In this document: piece after piece, positions 25,086-33,713 of the stretch
How the letters are laid out: every line of letters starts with the position of its first letter
How positions within the stretch are numbered: position 1 is the stretch's first letter
Program-made: the position numbers and the translations under genes
The notes under the pieces: model-generated
Databases searched by the model: none
What the model was told of the DNA's origin: nothing
Seen by the model: the letters and a program-made list of their open reading frames with translations, nothing else
Assembly: GCF_019504385.1 (NCBI RefSeq)
Contig: NZ_CP080590.1
Coordinates: forward strand, 600,001-664,000
Direction: 5' to 3'
From: Devosia salina
Lineage (GTDB): Bacteria > Pseudomonadota > Alphaproteobacteria > Rhizobiales > Devosiaceae
DNA: 64,000 nt

Positions 25086-26246
25086 TCAGGCTGACTTGCG
25101 GAAATAGCGATGGGGGACGAACGGGGTGGGCACGATCTCGGCCGGCTGGGCGCGGCCGCGCACCGAGACCTGAAGCTTGTTGCCGATGGCGGCATGGTCG
25201 GGCGGGACAAAGCCCAGCGCAATGGCCTTCCCCAACGAGGGCGCAAAGCCGCCGCTGGTGACGACGCCAATGGCCGTGCCGGATGCATCGAGGATTTCGG
25301 CGCCTTCACGGGCGGGAGCGCCGTCGACGATCAGGCCGACACGCTTGCGGGCAAGCTTGCCCTCGCGCTCGGCCAGGATGCGGCTGGCGCCCGGGAAGTC
25401 GGCGGCTTCGCGGCGGCGCTTGGAGACGGCAAAGCCGAGATCGGCTTCGATGGGGGAGGTGGTTTCGTCGAGGTCGTGGCCGTAGAGCGGCAGGCCCGCT
25501 TCGAGTCGGAGGCTGTCGCGTGCGCCCAGGCCGATGGGCTTGACGCGAGGATCGACCAGCAATTCATCCCACAGCGCCACGGCCATGTGGTTGGACACAA
25601 GAATTTCGAACCCGTCCTCGCCGGTATAGCCGGAGCGGGAAATGGTAACGGGCACGCCATTCCAGTCGAATTCACGCACCTGCATGAAGCCCAGCTGGGT
25701 GGCGTCGGGAACCAGCGTCGCCATGACATCGACGGCTTCTGGCCCTTGTAGGGCCAGGAGACCGTCATCGTCCACGCGCCGCAGGTCGGCCTTGTCACCA
25801 GCGGCCGCCGCGATCAGCGCGAAGTCACCGTCCTTGGTTCCGGCATTGACCACGACATAAAGCGTGCCGGGGCTGTCGGCGAGCCGGCCGACCATGAGGT
25901 CGTCAATAGCGCCGCCCTTGTCGTTGAGCAGCAGCGTGTAGCGCATCTGTCCGGGCTTCAAGCCGGCAATGTCGCCACAGATCAGGGGCTCGATCACGGC
26001 GGCGATCGCGGCGTGGTCCGCCTCCGGGTCGCCGCTGGGGGCGTTGAGGCTGAGAAAGCTCGGGCCCATATGGCTGACATCGAACAGGCCCGCCTGTTCG
26101 CGGGTCCATTTGTGCTCGGCCATGATGCCGCTGGGATATTGCACGGGGAGCGCATAGCCGCCGAACGGCACGATGCGGCCACCGGCCGTTACATGACGCT
26201 CATAGAGCGGGGTTTGCTTGAGGTCTTCGGAACTGGCTTCGGCCAT
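25086..26246 (-). CDS. gcvT: aminomethyltransferase (glycine cleavage T protein)
   Basis: A 386-residue T protein that transfers the methylene group to tetrahydrofolate and releases ammonia. Motifs: TPLYERHVTAGGRIVPFGGYALPVQY, GLFDVSHMG, SRSGYTGEDGFEI and GLGARDSLRLEAGLPLYGHD. ATG 26246 is chosen; a GTG three codons upstream is the only other nearby start. First gene of the unit, with a tandem glycine riboswitch in its leader. Confidence 0.97.
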   Translation of the reverse strand: MAEASSEDLKQTPLYERHVTAGGRIVPFGGYALPVQYPSGIMAEHKWTREQAGLFDVSHMGPSFLSLNAPSGDPEADHAAIAAVIEPLICGDIAGLKPGQMRYTLLLNDKGGAIDDLMVGRLADSPGTLYVVVNAGTKDGDFALIAAAAGDKADLRRVDDDGLLALQGPEAVDVMATLVPDATQLGFMQVREFDWNGVPVTISRSGYTGEDGFEILVSNHMAVALWDELLVDPRVKPIGLGARDSLRLEAGLPLYGHDLDETTSPIEADLGFAVSKRRREAADFPGASRILAEREGKLARKRVGLIVDGAPAREGAEILDASGTAIGVVTSGGFAPSLGKAIALGFVPPDHAAIGNKLQVSVRGRAQPAEIVPTPFVPHRYFRKSA

Positions 26247-26307
26247 GGGCACCACTCGGGTTCAAAGGCGACACGACAAGGCTCCGCCCTATGGCGGAAA
26301 ATGCGTG

Positions 26308-26483
26308 CCCCCTCTGTCCTTGCCCTGAGAGATTTCCCGGCTGAGCGCCGGTTGCTCCTTCGGAGAGGCTATCAAGCCTGCTTTCCAGAGTGTTTGACCT
26401 GACTGCGGTCCGTTGGCCTGAGAGTTTCCGGGGCGGTTGCTCCTTCGGCGCTGGCGCCAAGGCCAGTCTCTCCCGCAGTCGAG
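26308..26483 (-). promoter_or_regulatory. tandem glycine riboswitch in the gcvT leader
   Basis: Two glycine aptamers lie in series on the minus strand, about 60 bases before gcvT. The first (about 26404-26483) contains GGGAGAGACTGG, GCGCCGAAGGAGCAA and CTCTCAGGCCAACGGAC. The second (about 26308-26392) contains GCCTCTCCGAAGGAGCAA and CTCTCAGGGCAAGGACAGAGG. These are the conserved cores of the glycine riboswitch. Glycine binding normally turns gcv expression on, letting the cell burn excess glycine. Confidence 0.95.
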
Positions 26484-26593
26484 CGCACCATGGTGGAGAT
26501 TCACCGGGGCGTCAATCTCGGTGCGTGACTCTACATCGATGAAATGTGTCTTGGTGGGCGAGTGAGCCGGCAGGCACAAGATCGGAGTTTCAG

Positions 26594-26836
26594 TCAGGCC
26601 ACTCCATCACCCAAGTCGTAAAGGTAAAGCGTGGTCTGTCCGGGAAAGCTATCGGCCCAGGCTATCGCCTCGGCGAGAGAACCAACGGGCATTTCGTCAT
26701 AGACGGTGTCGTGCTCACCGCGCGTGGCTTGGTCGGCATCGGGGACAGAATTGTCATGACTAGTGGCTTCAACAATCGCGGTGATCGCCGCCCATCGGTA
26801 TGGCCGTCTGCGATGATCGATGATGTTCGTAAGCAT
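26594..26836 (-). CDS. small hypothetical protein
   Basis: An 80-residue protein that I do not recognise. The C-terminal half, SLAEAIAWADSFPGQTTLYLYDLGDG, looks like a genuine folded segment (amphipathic helix, then strand), which is why I keep it. It starts at ATG 26836 and ends about 100 bases upstream of the riboswitch. GC is visibly lower than in the flanks. It shares strand and style with the next small gene. Confidence 0.5.
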   Translation of the reverse strand: MLTNIIDHRRRPYRWAAITAIVEATSHDNSVPDADQATRGEHDTVYDEMPVGSLAEAIAWADSFPGQTTLYLYDLGDGVA

Positions 26837-26902
26837 TGGTTACCTGAGAGTCGCTCCGGCGTCAGTTTTTCTGTCTAGGCTACCGCGCCGGCAAAAGCCG
26901 CA

Positions 26903-27157
26903 TTAGGATGTCGTGTCCGCCAAGTTGGAGATTTCTGCGATCCTACAGTGCAGATCGCCGCCGAAAACTCCGCAGGAATCCAGAGTCCTGACGATGTCGT
27001 AAGGTACTGCACTTCGAGAGTTCTCGCGGACCTCTGTCAAATACTGAATAGCCGCTATCTTCGCGTTCTTGGTCCAACCGCACTGTACCTGCGCAGGCGT
27101 GAGCGGCATCGAGAGTTGGGCCAGTGCCTCGTCGATTTTCTGAATTAGGAGCGTCAC
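26903..27157 (-). CDS. small hypothetical protein
   Basis: An 84-residue protein of unknown function: MTLLIQKIDEALAQLSMPL, then AAIQYLTEVRENSRSAVPYDIVR and two cysteines in CGVFGGDLHC. The mix of helix-like segments and ordinary residue use suggests it is coding. Low GC and lack of relatives in memory hint at acquisition or fast evolution. It lies 66 bases upstream of the other small gene, on the same strand. Confidence 0.5.
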   Translation of the reverse strand: MTLLIQKIDEALAQLSMPLTPAQVQCGWTKNAKIAAIQYLTEVRENSRSAVPYDIVRTLDSCGVFGGDLHCRIAEISNLADTTS

Positions 27158-27251
27158 CGACTAGACCTCAGTTGATCGATCACGTGCTGTGAGAGCTATT
27201 TTGCTAGAGCGCACCGGTTGCTGCAAGGCGAAGAAAAGCGAGCGACCAAAC

Positions 27252-27281
27252 AAAAAAGGCGGGCATCGCTGCCCGCCTTTG
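27252..27281 (-). terminator. Rho-independent terminator after atpF
   Basis: On the minus strand AAAGGCGGGC and GCCCGCCTTT form a 10-bp stem with a 6-base loop, followed by TTTTTTG. It lies 21 bases past the atpF stop and ends the Fo operon. Confidence 0.9.
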
Positions 27282-27301
27282 TCATTCGATTTCGAACCGG
27301 A

Positions 27302-27790
27302 TCAGTTCAGCTTGCTGCCGACATCGGCGATGGCGGCGTCGATGACCTTGCCACCTTGCTTGCCCATCTGGTCGGCCAGCACCGAGCGGGCGGCCTCGAT
27401 GGCGATGTCCGCCGAGCGGGCGCGCACTTCGGCGACGGCCTGGGCTTCGGCCTGGGCAATCTTGTCTTCCACCGCAGCGGTGCGGCGAGCGACGAGGTCG
27501 GCCAGCGAGGCCTGGGCTTCCACGGTCAGGCGCTCGGCCTCTTCCTTGGCAGCGGCGACGATGCCTTCGGCTTCCTTTTCGGCGGCGACGCGCTTCTGTT
27601 CGTATTCGACCAGTAGAGCAGCGGCCTCATCGCGCAGGCGCTTGGCCTCGGCGATATCGGTTTCGATCTGCTTGATCTTGCCATCGAGCATCTTGGCGAT
27701 GATGCGATGGACGCCGAAATAGAGCACCAGGCCAACAAAGACGACCAGCGCGACAAAGGCGAAGAAGCTGTTGTCCATCCATTCAGCCAT
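27302..27790 (-). CDS. atpF: ATP synthase Fo subunit b
   Basis: A 162-residue b subunit, part of the peripheral stalk. One N-terminal membrane helix (FFAFVALVVFVGLVLYFGV) precedes a long Ala/Glu/Arg-rich coiled coil that reaches toward F1. It follows the b' gene by five bases. Alphaproteobacteria commonly carry b and b' as two genes. Confidence 0.95.
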   Translation of the reverse strand: MAEWMDNSFFAFVALVVFVGLVLYFGVHRIIAKMLDGKIKQIETDIAEAKRLRDEAAALLVEYEQKRVAAEKEAEGIVAAAKEEAERLTVEAQASLADLVARRTAAVEDKIAQAEAQAVAEVRARSADIAIEAARSVLADQMGKQGGKVIDAAIADVGSKLN

Positions 27791-27795
27791 GGCGC

Positions 27796-28446
27796 TTACC
27801 CCTTAACCTTGGCAACGGCAGCGCGGACGCTGTCGGCCGGAACGTCGCCGACGAGCTGGCCAACCACGGCCTGGGCCGTTTCGGCAGCGATTTCGTCGAC
27901 ATGAGTGAGAGCCTCGGCCTTGGTCTTGGCAATGCTGGCCTCGGCGGCGGTGACCTTGGCCGAAAGGTCGGCTTCGGCGGCAGACCGCTTGGCAGCCAGA
28001 TCGGCCTTGATGGCCTCACGGGACTCGTTGGCAATGCCCTGAGCCTTGGCCTTGGCTTCCGCCAGCGCCTTTTCATAGGCGGCAATGGCCGCGTCGGTCT
28101 TCTGGCGATCCGCGTCGGCAGCCGCCAGATCGGCATCGATCAGCGTCTTGCGGTTTTCCAGGATGCCGCCGATGCGGGGCAGGGCCAGCTTGCTCATCAG
28201 CAGATAGAGCGCGCCAAAGGTAATGGCGAGCCAGAGCAACTGGCTGGGGAAAGTGGCCGGGTCGAAGGGCGGGAAGACGTCCGAATGGCCGGCATCGCCA
28301 TGCGCTTCGGTCGTTGCATGCGTGTCCGCGGTCGGATCGGCGTGAACGCCGTCCTCGACATGCGTTGCATCGGTGGCGCCAGCGGCAGGAGTGCCGTGGT
28401 CGTCTGCCGGGGGTGCCGCTTCTTGAGCGTAGGCTTGCGTTACCAT
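27796..28446 (-). CDS. atpF': ATP synthase Fo subunit b'
   Basis: A 216-residue b' subunit. The membrane helix (FPSQLLWLAITFGALYLLMSK) begins only near residue 67. Before it lies a long tail rich in Ala, Asp, Thr and His (for example TEAHGDAGHSD). After the helix comes the ALPRIGGILENRK start of the coiled coil. The tail is longer than in most b' proteins and starts QAYAQEAA, which resembles a processed leader. It is placed between atpE and atpF. Confidence 0.94.
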   Translation of the reverse strand: MVTQAYAQEAAPPADDHGTPAAGATDATHVEDGVHADPTADTHATTEAHGDAGHSDVFPPFDPATFPSQLLWLAITFGALYLLMSKLALPRIGGILENRKTLIDADLAAADADRQKTDAAIAAYEKALAEAKAKAQGIANESREAIKADLAAKRSAAEADLSAKVTAAEASIAKTKAEALTHVDEIAAETAQAVVGQLVGDVPADSVRAAVAKVKG

Positions 28447-28547
28447 CTGGTCGAGGTCCCGTTAAATCCGGTCAACCGGCCGACGGCCGGAGAAGGGCGC
28501 GCAGCCGAACCTGGGGTCCGGCTGCGGCAATGCTGTGCACGAACGTC

Positions 28548-28775
28548 TTAGGCGACGAACAGCAGGATCAGGGCAACCAGGAACGAGAAGATGCCCAGAG
28601 CTTCGGTCACGGCGAAGCCGAAGATCAGGTTACCGAACTGGCTCGGGGCAGCCGACGGGTTGCGCAGGGCACCCGAGAGGAAGTTGCCGAAGATGTTGGC
28701 CACGCCCAGGGCGGCACCAGCCATACCGAAGGTGGCAATACCGGCACCGATGAACTTTGCGGCTTCAGCTTCCAT
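28548..28775 (-). CDS. atpE: ATP synthase Fo subunit c
   Basis: A 75-residue proteolipid with two helices. The proton-carrying carboxylate is the Glu in FGFAVTEALGIFSF, and the Arg/Asn/Pro loop is LRNPSAAPSQF. A ring of these subunits turns as protons cross the membrane. No extra sodium-binding residues are obvious, so it is probably proton-driven. Confidence 0.97.
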   Translation of the reverse strand: MEAEAAKFIGAGIATFGMAGAALGVANIFGNFLSGALRNPSAAPSQFGNLIFGFAVTEALGIFSFLVALILLFVA

Positions 28776-28834
28776 TTTAATGTCCTTTCAAGCGACTTTT
28801 GGGTTCCGGTGGGTCATCCACCGGGAAGGGGTGG

Positions 28835-29614
28835 TTAGTGGGACGGGTGGATCGCGTCGTTGAGATACATGCAGGTCAGGACCGCGAAGACATAGGCCTG
28901 GACTGCACCGACGAGAAACTCGAGGCCCGTAAGGGCGATTGCCATCAGCAGGGGCAGGATAGCGGCGGCCCAGCCGAAAGCGCCAAGGCCCGCAATCATC
29001 ATGACCGCAAAGCCGGTGAAGACCTTGAGGGTGATGTGACCGGCAAGGATGTTGCCGAACAGACGGACCGAGAGGCTGATGGGACGCGAGAGGAAGGAAA
29101 TGACCTCGATCGGCGTCACGATGGGAAGGATATAGCCCGGCACACCGGCGGGCACGAAGAGCTTGAGGAATTTCGGGCCGTTCTTGACGAAGCCATAGAT
29201 GATGACCGTCAGGAACACCATCATCGAGAGCGCGAAGGTGACGATGATGTGGCTGGTGACGGTGAAGAAATACGGCACCATGCCAAACATGTTGGCGAAC
29301 AGGATAAAGGTGAAGAGGCTGAACACCAGCGGGAAGAACTTCATGCCGGCCGTGCCGGCGGAGCTTCTGACCATGCCGGCCACGAACTCGTAGAGCAGTT
29401 CGGCCGTGAGCTGGGCCCGGGTGGGAACGAGCTTCTTGCCCGAGGTCGAGAGCAGCAGGAACAGGGTGATCGTCGCCACCGTCAGCACCATGAACAGGGC
29501 TGAATTGGTGAAGGCGAAGGTCGTGCCCGACCCTTCGGTGCCGTCACCGCCCAGGGTGAACAGCTCGAAGATGTCAGTGATGACAAACTGGTGGATCGGG
29601 TCAGTACCGGCCAT
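28835..29614 (-). CDS. atpB: ATP synthase Fo subunit a
   Basis: A 259-residue subunit a with about six membrane helices; it forms the proton half-channels. The essential arginine is in SLSVRLFGNILAGH, and the C-terminal helix shows AVQAYVFAVLTCMYLNDAIH. It follows atpI by 18 bases. Confidence 0.97.
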   Translation of the reverse strand: MAGTDPIHQFVITDIFELFTLGGDGTEGSGTTFAFTNSALFMVLTVATITLFLLLSTSGKKLVPTRAQLTAELLYEFVAGMVRSSAGTAGMKFFPLVFSLFTFILFANMFGMVPYFFTVTSHIIVTFALSMMVFLTVIIYGFVKNGPKFLKLFVPAGVPGYILPIVTPIEVISFLSRPISLSVRLFGNILAGHITLKVFTGFAVMMIAGLGAFGWAAAILPLLMAIALTGLEFLVGAVQAYVFAVLTCMYLNDAIHPSH

Positions 29615-29632
29615 GGAGCCCTCTAAGCGTCA

Positions 29633-30028
29633 TCAATTCTCGTCCCGCTCTTCGTCTTCCGCGTCGGGTCCGAGATCGGCACCCTTCGGGGCAGGCGAGG
29701 CGGCATTCATTTCCGTCACCACGCGGATGACGTTCAGGATTCCAGCGGCAAAGCCCATCAACAGCAGGATGAGCAAGCCCCAGGGGCTGGTTCCCAGGCC
29801 AAGGTCGATGAGATAGCCGAGACCGGCACCCACCAGGACCGCGGCGATGAACTCGGTACCGATGCGCATGCCGCGCGCCAGACCACTCATCTCCGGGGAA
29901 GCATCTCGGGCGGATCTGTTGTCCTCCCGCTCGCGCTCCCGCTTGGCAGAGGCGATACGCGATGCAAGATCGTGCGTCACCCCCCGGGCGCTGTCTGGCT
30001 GGCCCTGGTCGTCCGGCGAATTGGTCAT
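29633..30028 (-). CDS. atpI: AtpI-like ATP synthase assembly protein
   Basis: A 131-residue protein with a charged N-terminal half (KREREREDNRS) and two membrane helices (FIAAVLVGAGLGYLIDLGLG and WGLLILLLMGFAAGILNVIR), the AtpI/AtpZ pattern. It may help c-ring assembly or magnesium transport. ATG 30028 has GGGGAG just upstream. First gene of atpI-atpB-atpE-atpF'-atpF. Confidence 0.92.
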   Translation of the reverse strand: MTNSPDDQGQPDSARGVTHDLASRIASAKREREREDNRSARDASPEMSGLARGMRIGTEFIAAVLVGAGLGYLIDLGLGTSPWGLLILLLMGFAAGILNVIRVVTEMNAASPAPKGADLGPDAEDEERDEN

Positions 30029-30233
30029 CCGCTGCTCCCCTTGGCCGGCCAAATTCCCCTGTTTCGGGGCGCCCTTTTAAGTCGCGCGCAACATAGTGGT
30101 GGCCCCAAAAGGTGTCAAGGCGCGTGGAAAAGGTCTAAGTTATTGTTTCGAAATGTTTATTCAGGTTGTCGCAGGGGTGCGGCATGCTGTCCACACCACA
30201 GCGGTGGCAGAGTCAGGCCGGGGGCAGGGGATT

Positions 30234-33200
30234 CTAGCCCGCTTCCCGGAAACTTTCTGCGGTCGTCAGGTCCACCGAGACCAGCTGGGAAACGCCGCGC
30301 TCGGCCATGGTGACGCCGAACAGGCGATCGACCCGGCTCATGGTGATCGGATTGTGGGTGATGACCATGAAGCGGGTATTGGTGCGCTGGCGCATGCTGT
30401 CGAGCAGATTGCAGAAGCGCTCGACATTGGCGTCGTCGAGCGGTGCATCCACTTCGTCGAGCACGCAGATCGGCGCGGGGTTTGTGAGGAACACCGCAAA
30501 GATCAGGCTCATTGCCGTCAGCGCCTGTTCGCCGCCCGACAGCAGCGTCATGGTCTGCGGCTTCTTGCCCGGCGGGCGGGCGATGATTTCGAGCCCGGCT
30601 TCGAGCGGGTCATCGCTCTCCACGAAGCTCAATTCCGCCGTGCCACCGCCAAACAGGGTGGTGAACAGCTCCTGGAAATGCGCATTGACCTTGCCAAAGG
30701 CCTCGTTGAGGCGGGCGCGGCCTTCGCGATTGAGCGAGGCAATGCCGCCACGCAGCTTGGCGATGGCCTCGATGATGTCGTCGCGGTCGCGCACCATGGT
30801 GTCCAGCTTCTCCTGGACCTCCTCGGCCTCCTTCTCCGCCGAGAGATTGACGCCGCCCAGCCGCTCGCGCTCGGCCTTGAGCCGCTCGAGCCTGTGTTCG
30901 GTGGCCTGCTCGTTGGGCAGGGGCTCTTCGGGGCGGATGCCCGAGGCCTCGAGCGTTTTCGCTGCAGGAATACCCAGCGATTCCTCGACCTGCCGTTCGA
31001 TCTGCTGGCGTTGGGCGATGGCGCCTTTCAGGCGCTCCTCGATACGGGTGAGTTCGATGCGTACCGCGTTGAGCGCGTCGCCGGCCGCCTTATGGGCACG
31101 GTCCGCTTCGCGCCAGGCACTCTGGGCCTGATTGAGCCGATCGCCGGCCGCCTGGTGTTCCGCCTTTGCCGTTTCGATCTGCTCGTCGAGCTGGGCCTTC
31201 TTGCTGGCAAACCCATCCGGCGCTTCGGCCAGCCCGGAAAGCTGGGTCTGCACCTCGGCCATGCGCTGGTCGAGCGTTGCCAATTGTCCCTGAGCCCCGT
31301 CGCGTCGCCGCTGCCAGGCGGCACTGTCGCGCCCGAGCTGGTCGAGGCGGGCATTGCGCATGCGCGCCGCCGATTCGACGGTCGAGAGCTTGAGACGCGC
31401 CTGATCGGCCCTGTCGCGAAGGGCGGTCAATCGCTGCTGGCCCGCGGCGGCGGCCGCTGCCATCTCGGTTTCCTCGCCGGTTCCGGCCAGCAAGGCTTCG
31501 GCTTCCACCTGCATGCCGGTCGCCTCGGTCAGGCTGGCGGCCAGCCGCGCCTGTGCCTCTTCCAGGGTCGAGCGGCGGGTGGTGAGGTCGCCCATGGCGC
31601 GTTGCGCCTTGTCGAGTTCGGCCTGGGCGGCGCCGATGGCATGCTGGGCCCGGCGCCAGGCTTCGCGCCTTTCGCGCTCGGCCTGCCGCGCCGCGTCGAG
31701 CGCCGCAACCAGCGCATCGACATCGCGCTTCCAGCCATTGCGTTCCGCCTTGGCGCGCAGGATTTCTTCATCCAGCTCGGCCAGGCGATTGCGCTGCGCC
31801 AGGCGTTGGGCGGCGGCGCTGGGGGCGTCGGCGGCGGCGACAAATCCGTCCCAGCGCCAGAGCGCGCCTTCGAGCGTCACCAGGCGCTGCCCGGGCTTGA
31901 GTGCCTTCATCAAGGCCGGGCCGTCCACCGCATCGACCAGGCCGATCTGGTCCAGCCGGCGCTTCAGCAGCGGCGTACCGGTGACATGGCGGGAAAGCGG
32001 CTCGGCGCCCTGCGGCAGGGCGGGGTCGTCATAGCCATCGATGGCGATGGACCAGTGCATGGGCGCCCCGGCATCGGACGAGGCTTCGAGATCGTCGCCC
32101 AAAGCGGCGCCGAGGGCGGTTTCATAGCCGGGCTCCACCGACAGCTCGTCCACCACTGCCGGCCAGAGGCTCGCACCGGTATTGAGCATCTTGCCAAGTG
32201 TCGAGGCCTCGGCTTCGAGCCGCGTTACCAGGGCTTCGAGCTCGGCAAGGCGCGGGCGGGCCGCATCGAGCCTGGCCTGGGCAGCGCCGGCTTCTTCCTC
32301 CGCACCCAATGCGGCCGCTTCGGTAGCGACGGTTTCGCTCTGCGCCGCCTCGAGAGCCACCCGGCGGAGGCTCAGCGTTTCGTCCGCCGCCAGCGCTGCC
32401 TCGACGCGGGCGCGGTCGGCCTCCACCTCGGCCAGTTGCTGGGCCAGGCGCGCATGGCGGTTGCGGGCGTCGGCCAGGTTGCGTTCCGCCTGGCTCCGTC
32501 GGGCGCGCAATTGCGCCAGCGCGTCGGCGGCTTCGCGCGTGGCGGCATCGGCTTCGGCCACTGCGGCCCTGGCCGTATCGGCCTCAACGCGCGCGGCATC
32601 GAATTCGGCCTGCGCGGCCTCCTGCTCGGCAACCAGTTGCGCCTGTTCGGCGGCATAGGCGGCCAGGGTCGCCTCGGCCTCGGTCACCAATTCGCGTTCG
32701 CGGCTGCCATCGGCCGCGATCTGGCGCAACCGGTCTTCCAGTTCCGCGCGGCGCTGGCTGATCCGGCGGGCTTCTTCAGCCAGTTGTTCGCTAAGGATCG
32801 TATAGCGCTGCAGCACCGCGCCGGTCACCGCTTCGCGCTCGCGCAGCGGCGTCAGGGCTGCCTCGGCCGCCTCGGCCGCCTTTTGCGCGGCGAGTTCGGC
32901 ATGGGTGGCATCGGCCAACTGGCGGATCAGGACTGCCTGGGCCGCCTCGGTCTCTTTTTCTGCCACGCGGGCGGCGACCCAGCGGATGTGATAGAGCGTC
33001 GCCTCGGCCCGGCGGATATCGCCGGAAAGGCCGCGATAGCGCGTCGCCAGCCGCGCCTGGCGCTTGAGCGTTTCAAGCTGGCTTTCGACCTGGGCGATCA
33101 CATCATCAACGCGTTCGAGATTGCCCTCGGCGGCGCGCAGGCGCAATTCGGCCTCATGGCGGCGCGAATGCAGGCCTGAAATGCCGGCGGCCTCCTCGAG

Positions 33201-33689
33201 CAGGGCCCGGCGAGCCGTCGGCTTGGCCGCGATCAGTTCGCCGATCTGCCCCTGGCGCACCATGGCGGGCGAATGCGCACCGGTCGAGGCATCGGCAAAC
33301 AGCAATTGCACGTCGCGGGCGCGCACTTCCTTGCCATTGACGCGATAGACCGACCCGGCCTCGCGCTCGATGCGGCGGGTGACTTCGAGCACATCGGCGG
33401 TGTTGAGAGCGGCCGGCGCCGTGCGATCGGCATTGTCGAGGACGAGGGTGACTTCGGCACTGTTGCGCGCCGGGCGATTGCCGGAGCCCGAAAAGATCAC
33501 GTCATCCATGCCCGAGGCGCGCATGGCCTTGTAGGAGCTTTCGCCCATGACCCAGCGCATGGCCTCGACCAGGTTCGACTTGCCGCAGCCATTGGGCCCG
33601 ACAATGCCGGTGAGGCCGGGCTCCATGACGAGCACGGTTTCATCGCAGAAGGATTTGAAGCCGTGCAGCTTGAGGCGGGAGAACTTCAT
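30234..33689 (-). CDS. smc: chromosome segregation protein SMC
   Basis: A 1151-residue SMC ATPase that loops and compacts the chromosome. The head halves are at both ends: Walker A GPNGCGKSNLVEAMRW near residue 32, and the signature LLSGGEQALTAMSLIFAV with Walker B CVLDEVDAPLDDANVERF near the end. Between them lie long Ala/Glu/Arg coiled coils and a hinge around residues 500-620. ScpA and ScpB are not in the window. The dsbA-like gene lies 24 bases upstream. Confidence 0.97.
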   Translation of the reverse strand: MKFSRLKLHGFKSFCDETVLVMEPGLTGIVGPNGCGKSNLVEAMRWVMGESSYKAMRASGMDDVIFSGSGNRPARNSAEVTLVLDNADRTAPAALNTADVLEVTRRIEREAGSVYRVNGKEVRARDVQLLFADASTGAHSPAMVRQGQIGELIAAKPTARRALLEEAAGISGLHSRRHEAELRLRAAEGNLERVDDVIAQVESQLETLKRQARLATRYRGLSGDIRRAEATLYHIRWVAARVAEKETEAAQAVLIRQLADATHAELAAQKAAEAAEAALTPLREREAVTGAVLQRYTILSEQLAEEARRISQRRAELEDRLRQIAADGSRERELVTEAEATLAAYAAEQAQLVAEQEAAQAEFDAARVEADTARAAVAEADAATREAADALAQLRARRSQAERNLADARNRHARLAQQLAEVEADRARVEAALAADETLSLRRVALEAAQSETVATEAAALGAEEEAGAAQARLDAARPRLAELEALVTRLEAEASTLGKMLNTGASLWPAVVDELSVEPGYETALGAALGDDLEASSDAGAPMHWSIAIDGYDDPALPQGAEPLSRHVTGTPLLKRRLDQIGLVDAVDGPALMKALKPGQRLVTLEGALWRWDGFVAAADAPSAAAQRLAQRNRLAELDEEILRAKAERNGWKRDVDALVAALDAARQAERERREAWRRAQHAIGAAQAELDKAQRAMGDLTTRRSTLEEAQARLAASLTEATGMQVEAEALLAGTGEETEMAAAAAAGQQRLTALRDRADQARLKLSTVESAARMRNARLDQLGRDSAAWQRRRDGAQGQLATLDQRMAEVQTQLSGLAEAPDGFASKKAQLDEQIETAKAEHQAAGDRLNQAQSAWREADRAHKAAGDALNAVRIELTRIEERLKGAIAQRQQIERQVEESLGIPAAKTLEASGIRPEEPLPNEQATEHRLERLKAERERLGGVNLSAEKEAEEVQEKLDTMVRDRDDIIEAIAKLRGGIASLNREGRARLNEAFGKVNAHFQELFTTLFGGGTAELSFVESDDPLEAGLEIIARPPGKKPQTMTLLSGGEQALTAMSLIFAVFLTNPAPICVLDEVDAPLDDANVERFCNLLDSMRQRTNTRFMVITHNPITMSRVDRLFGVTMAERGVSQLVSVDLTTAESFREAG

Positions 33690-33713
33690 GAGTTCACCCG
33701 CCCAGAAGCAGAC

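Noticed and set aside
30096..33179. A 1,027-codon open frame on the plus strand opposite smc
   Set aside because: It is a shadow of smc. High GC at third positions leaves long antisense frames open. It has no family motifs, while the minus-strand frame has both SMC head motifs.
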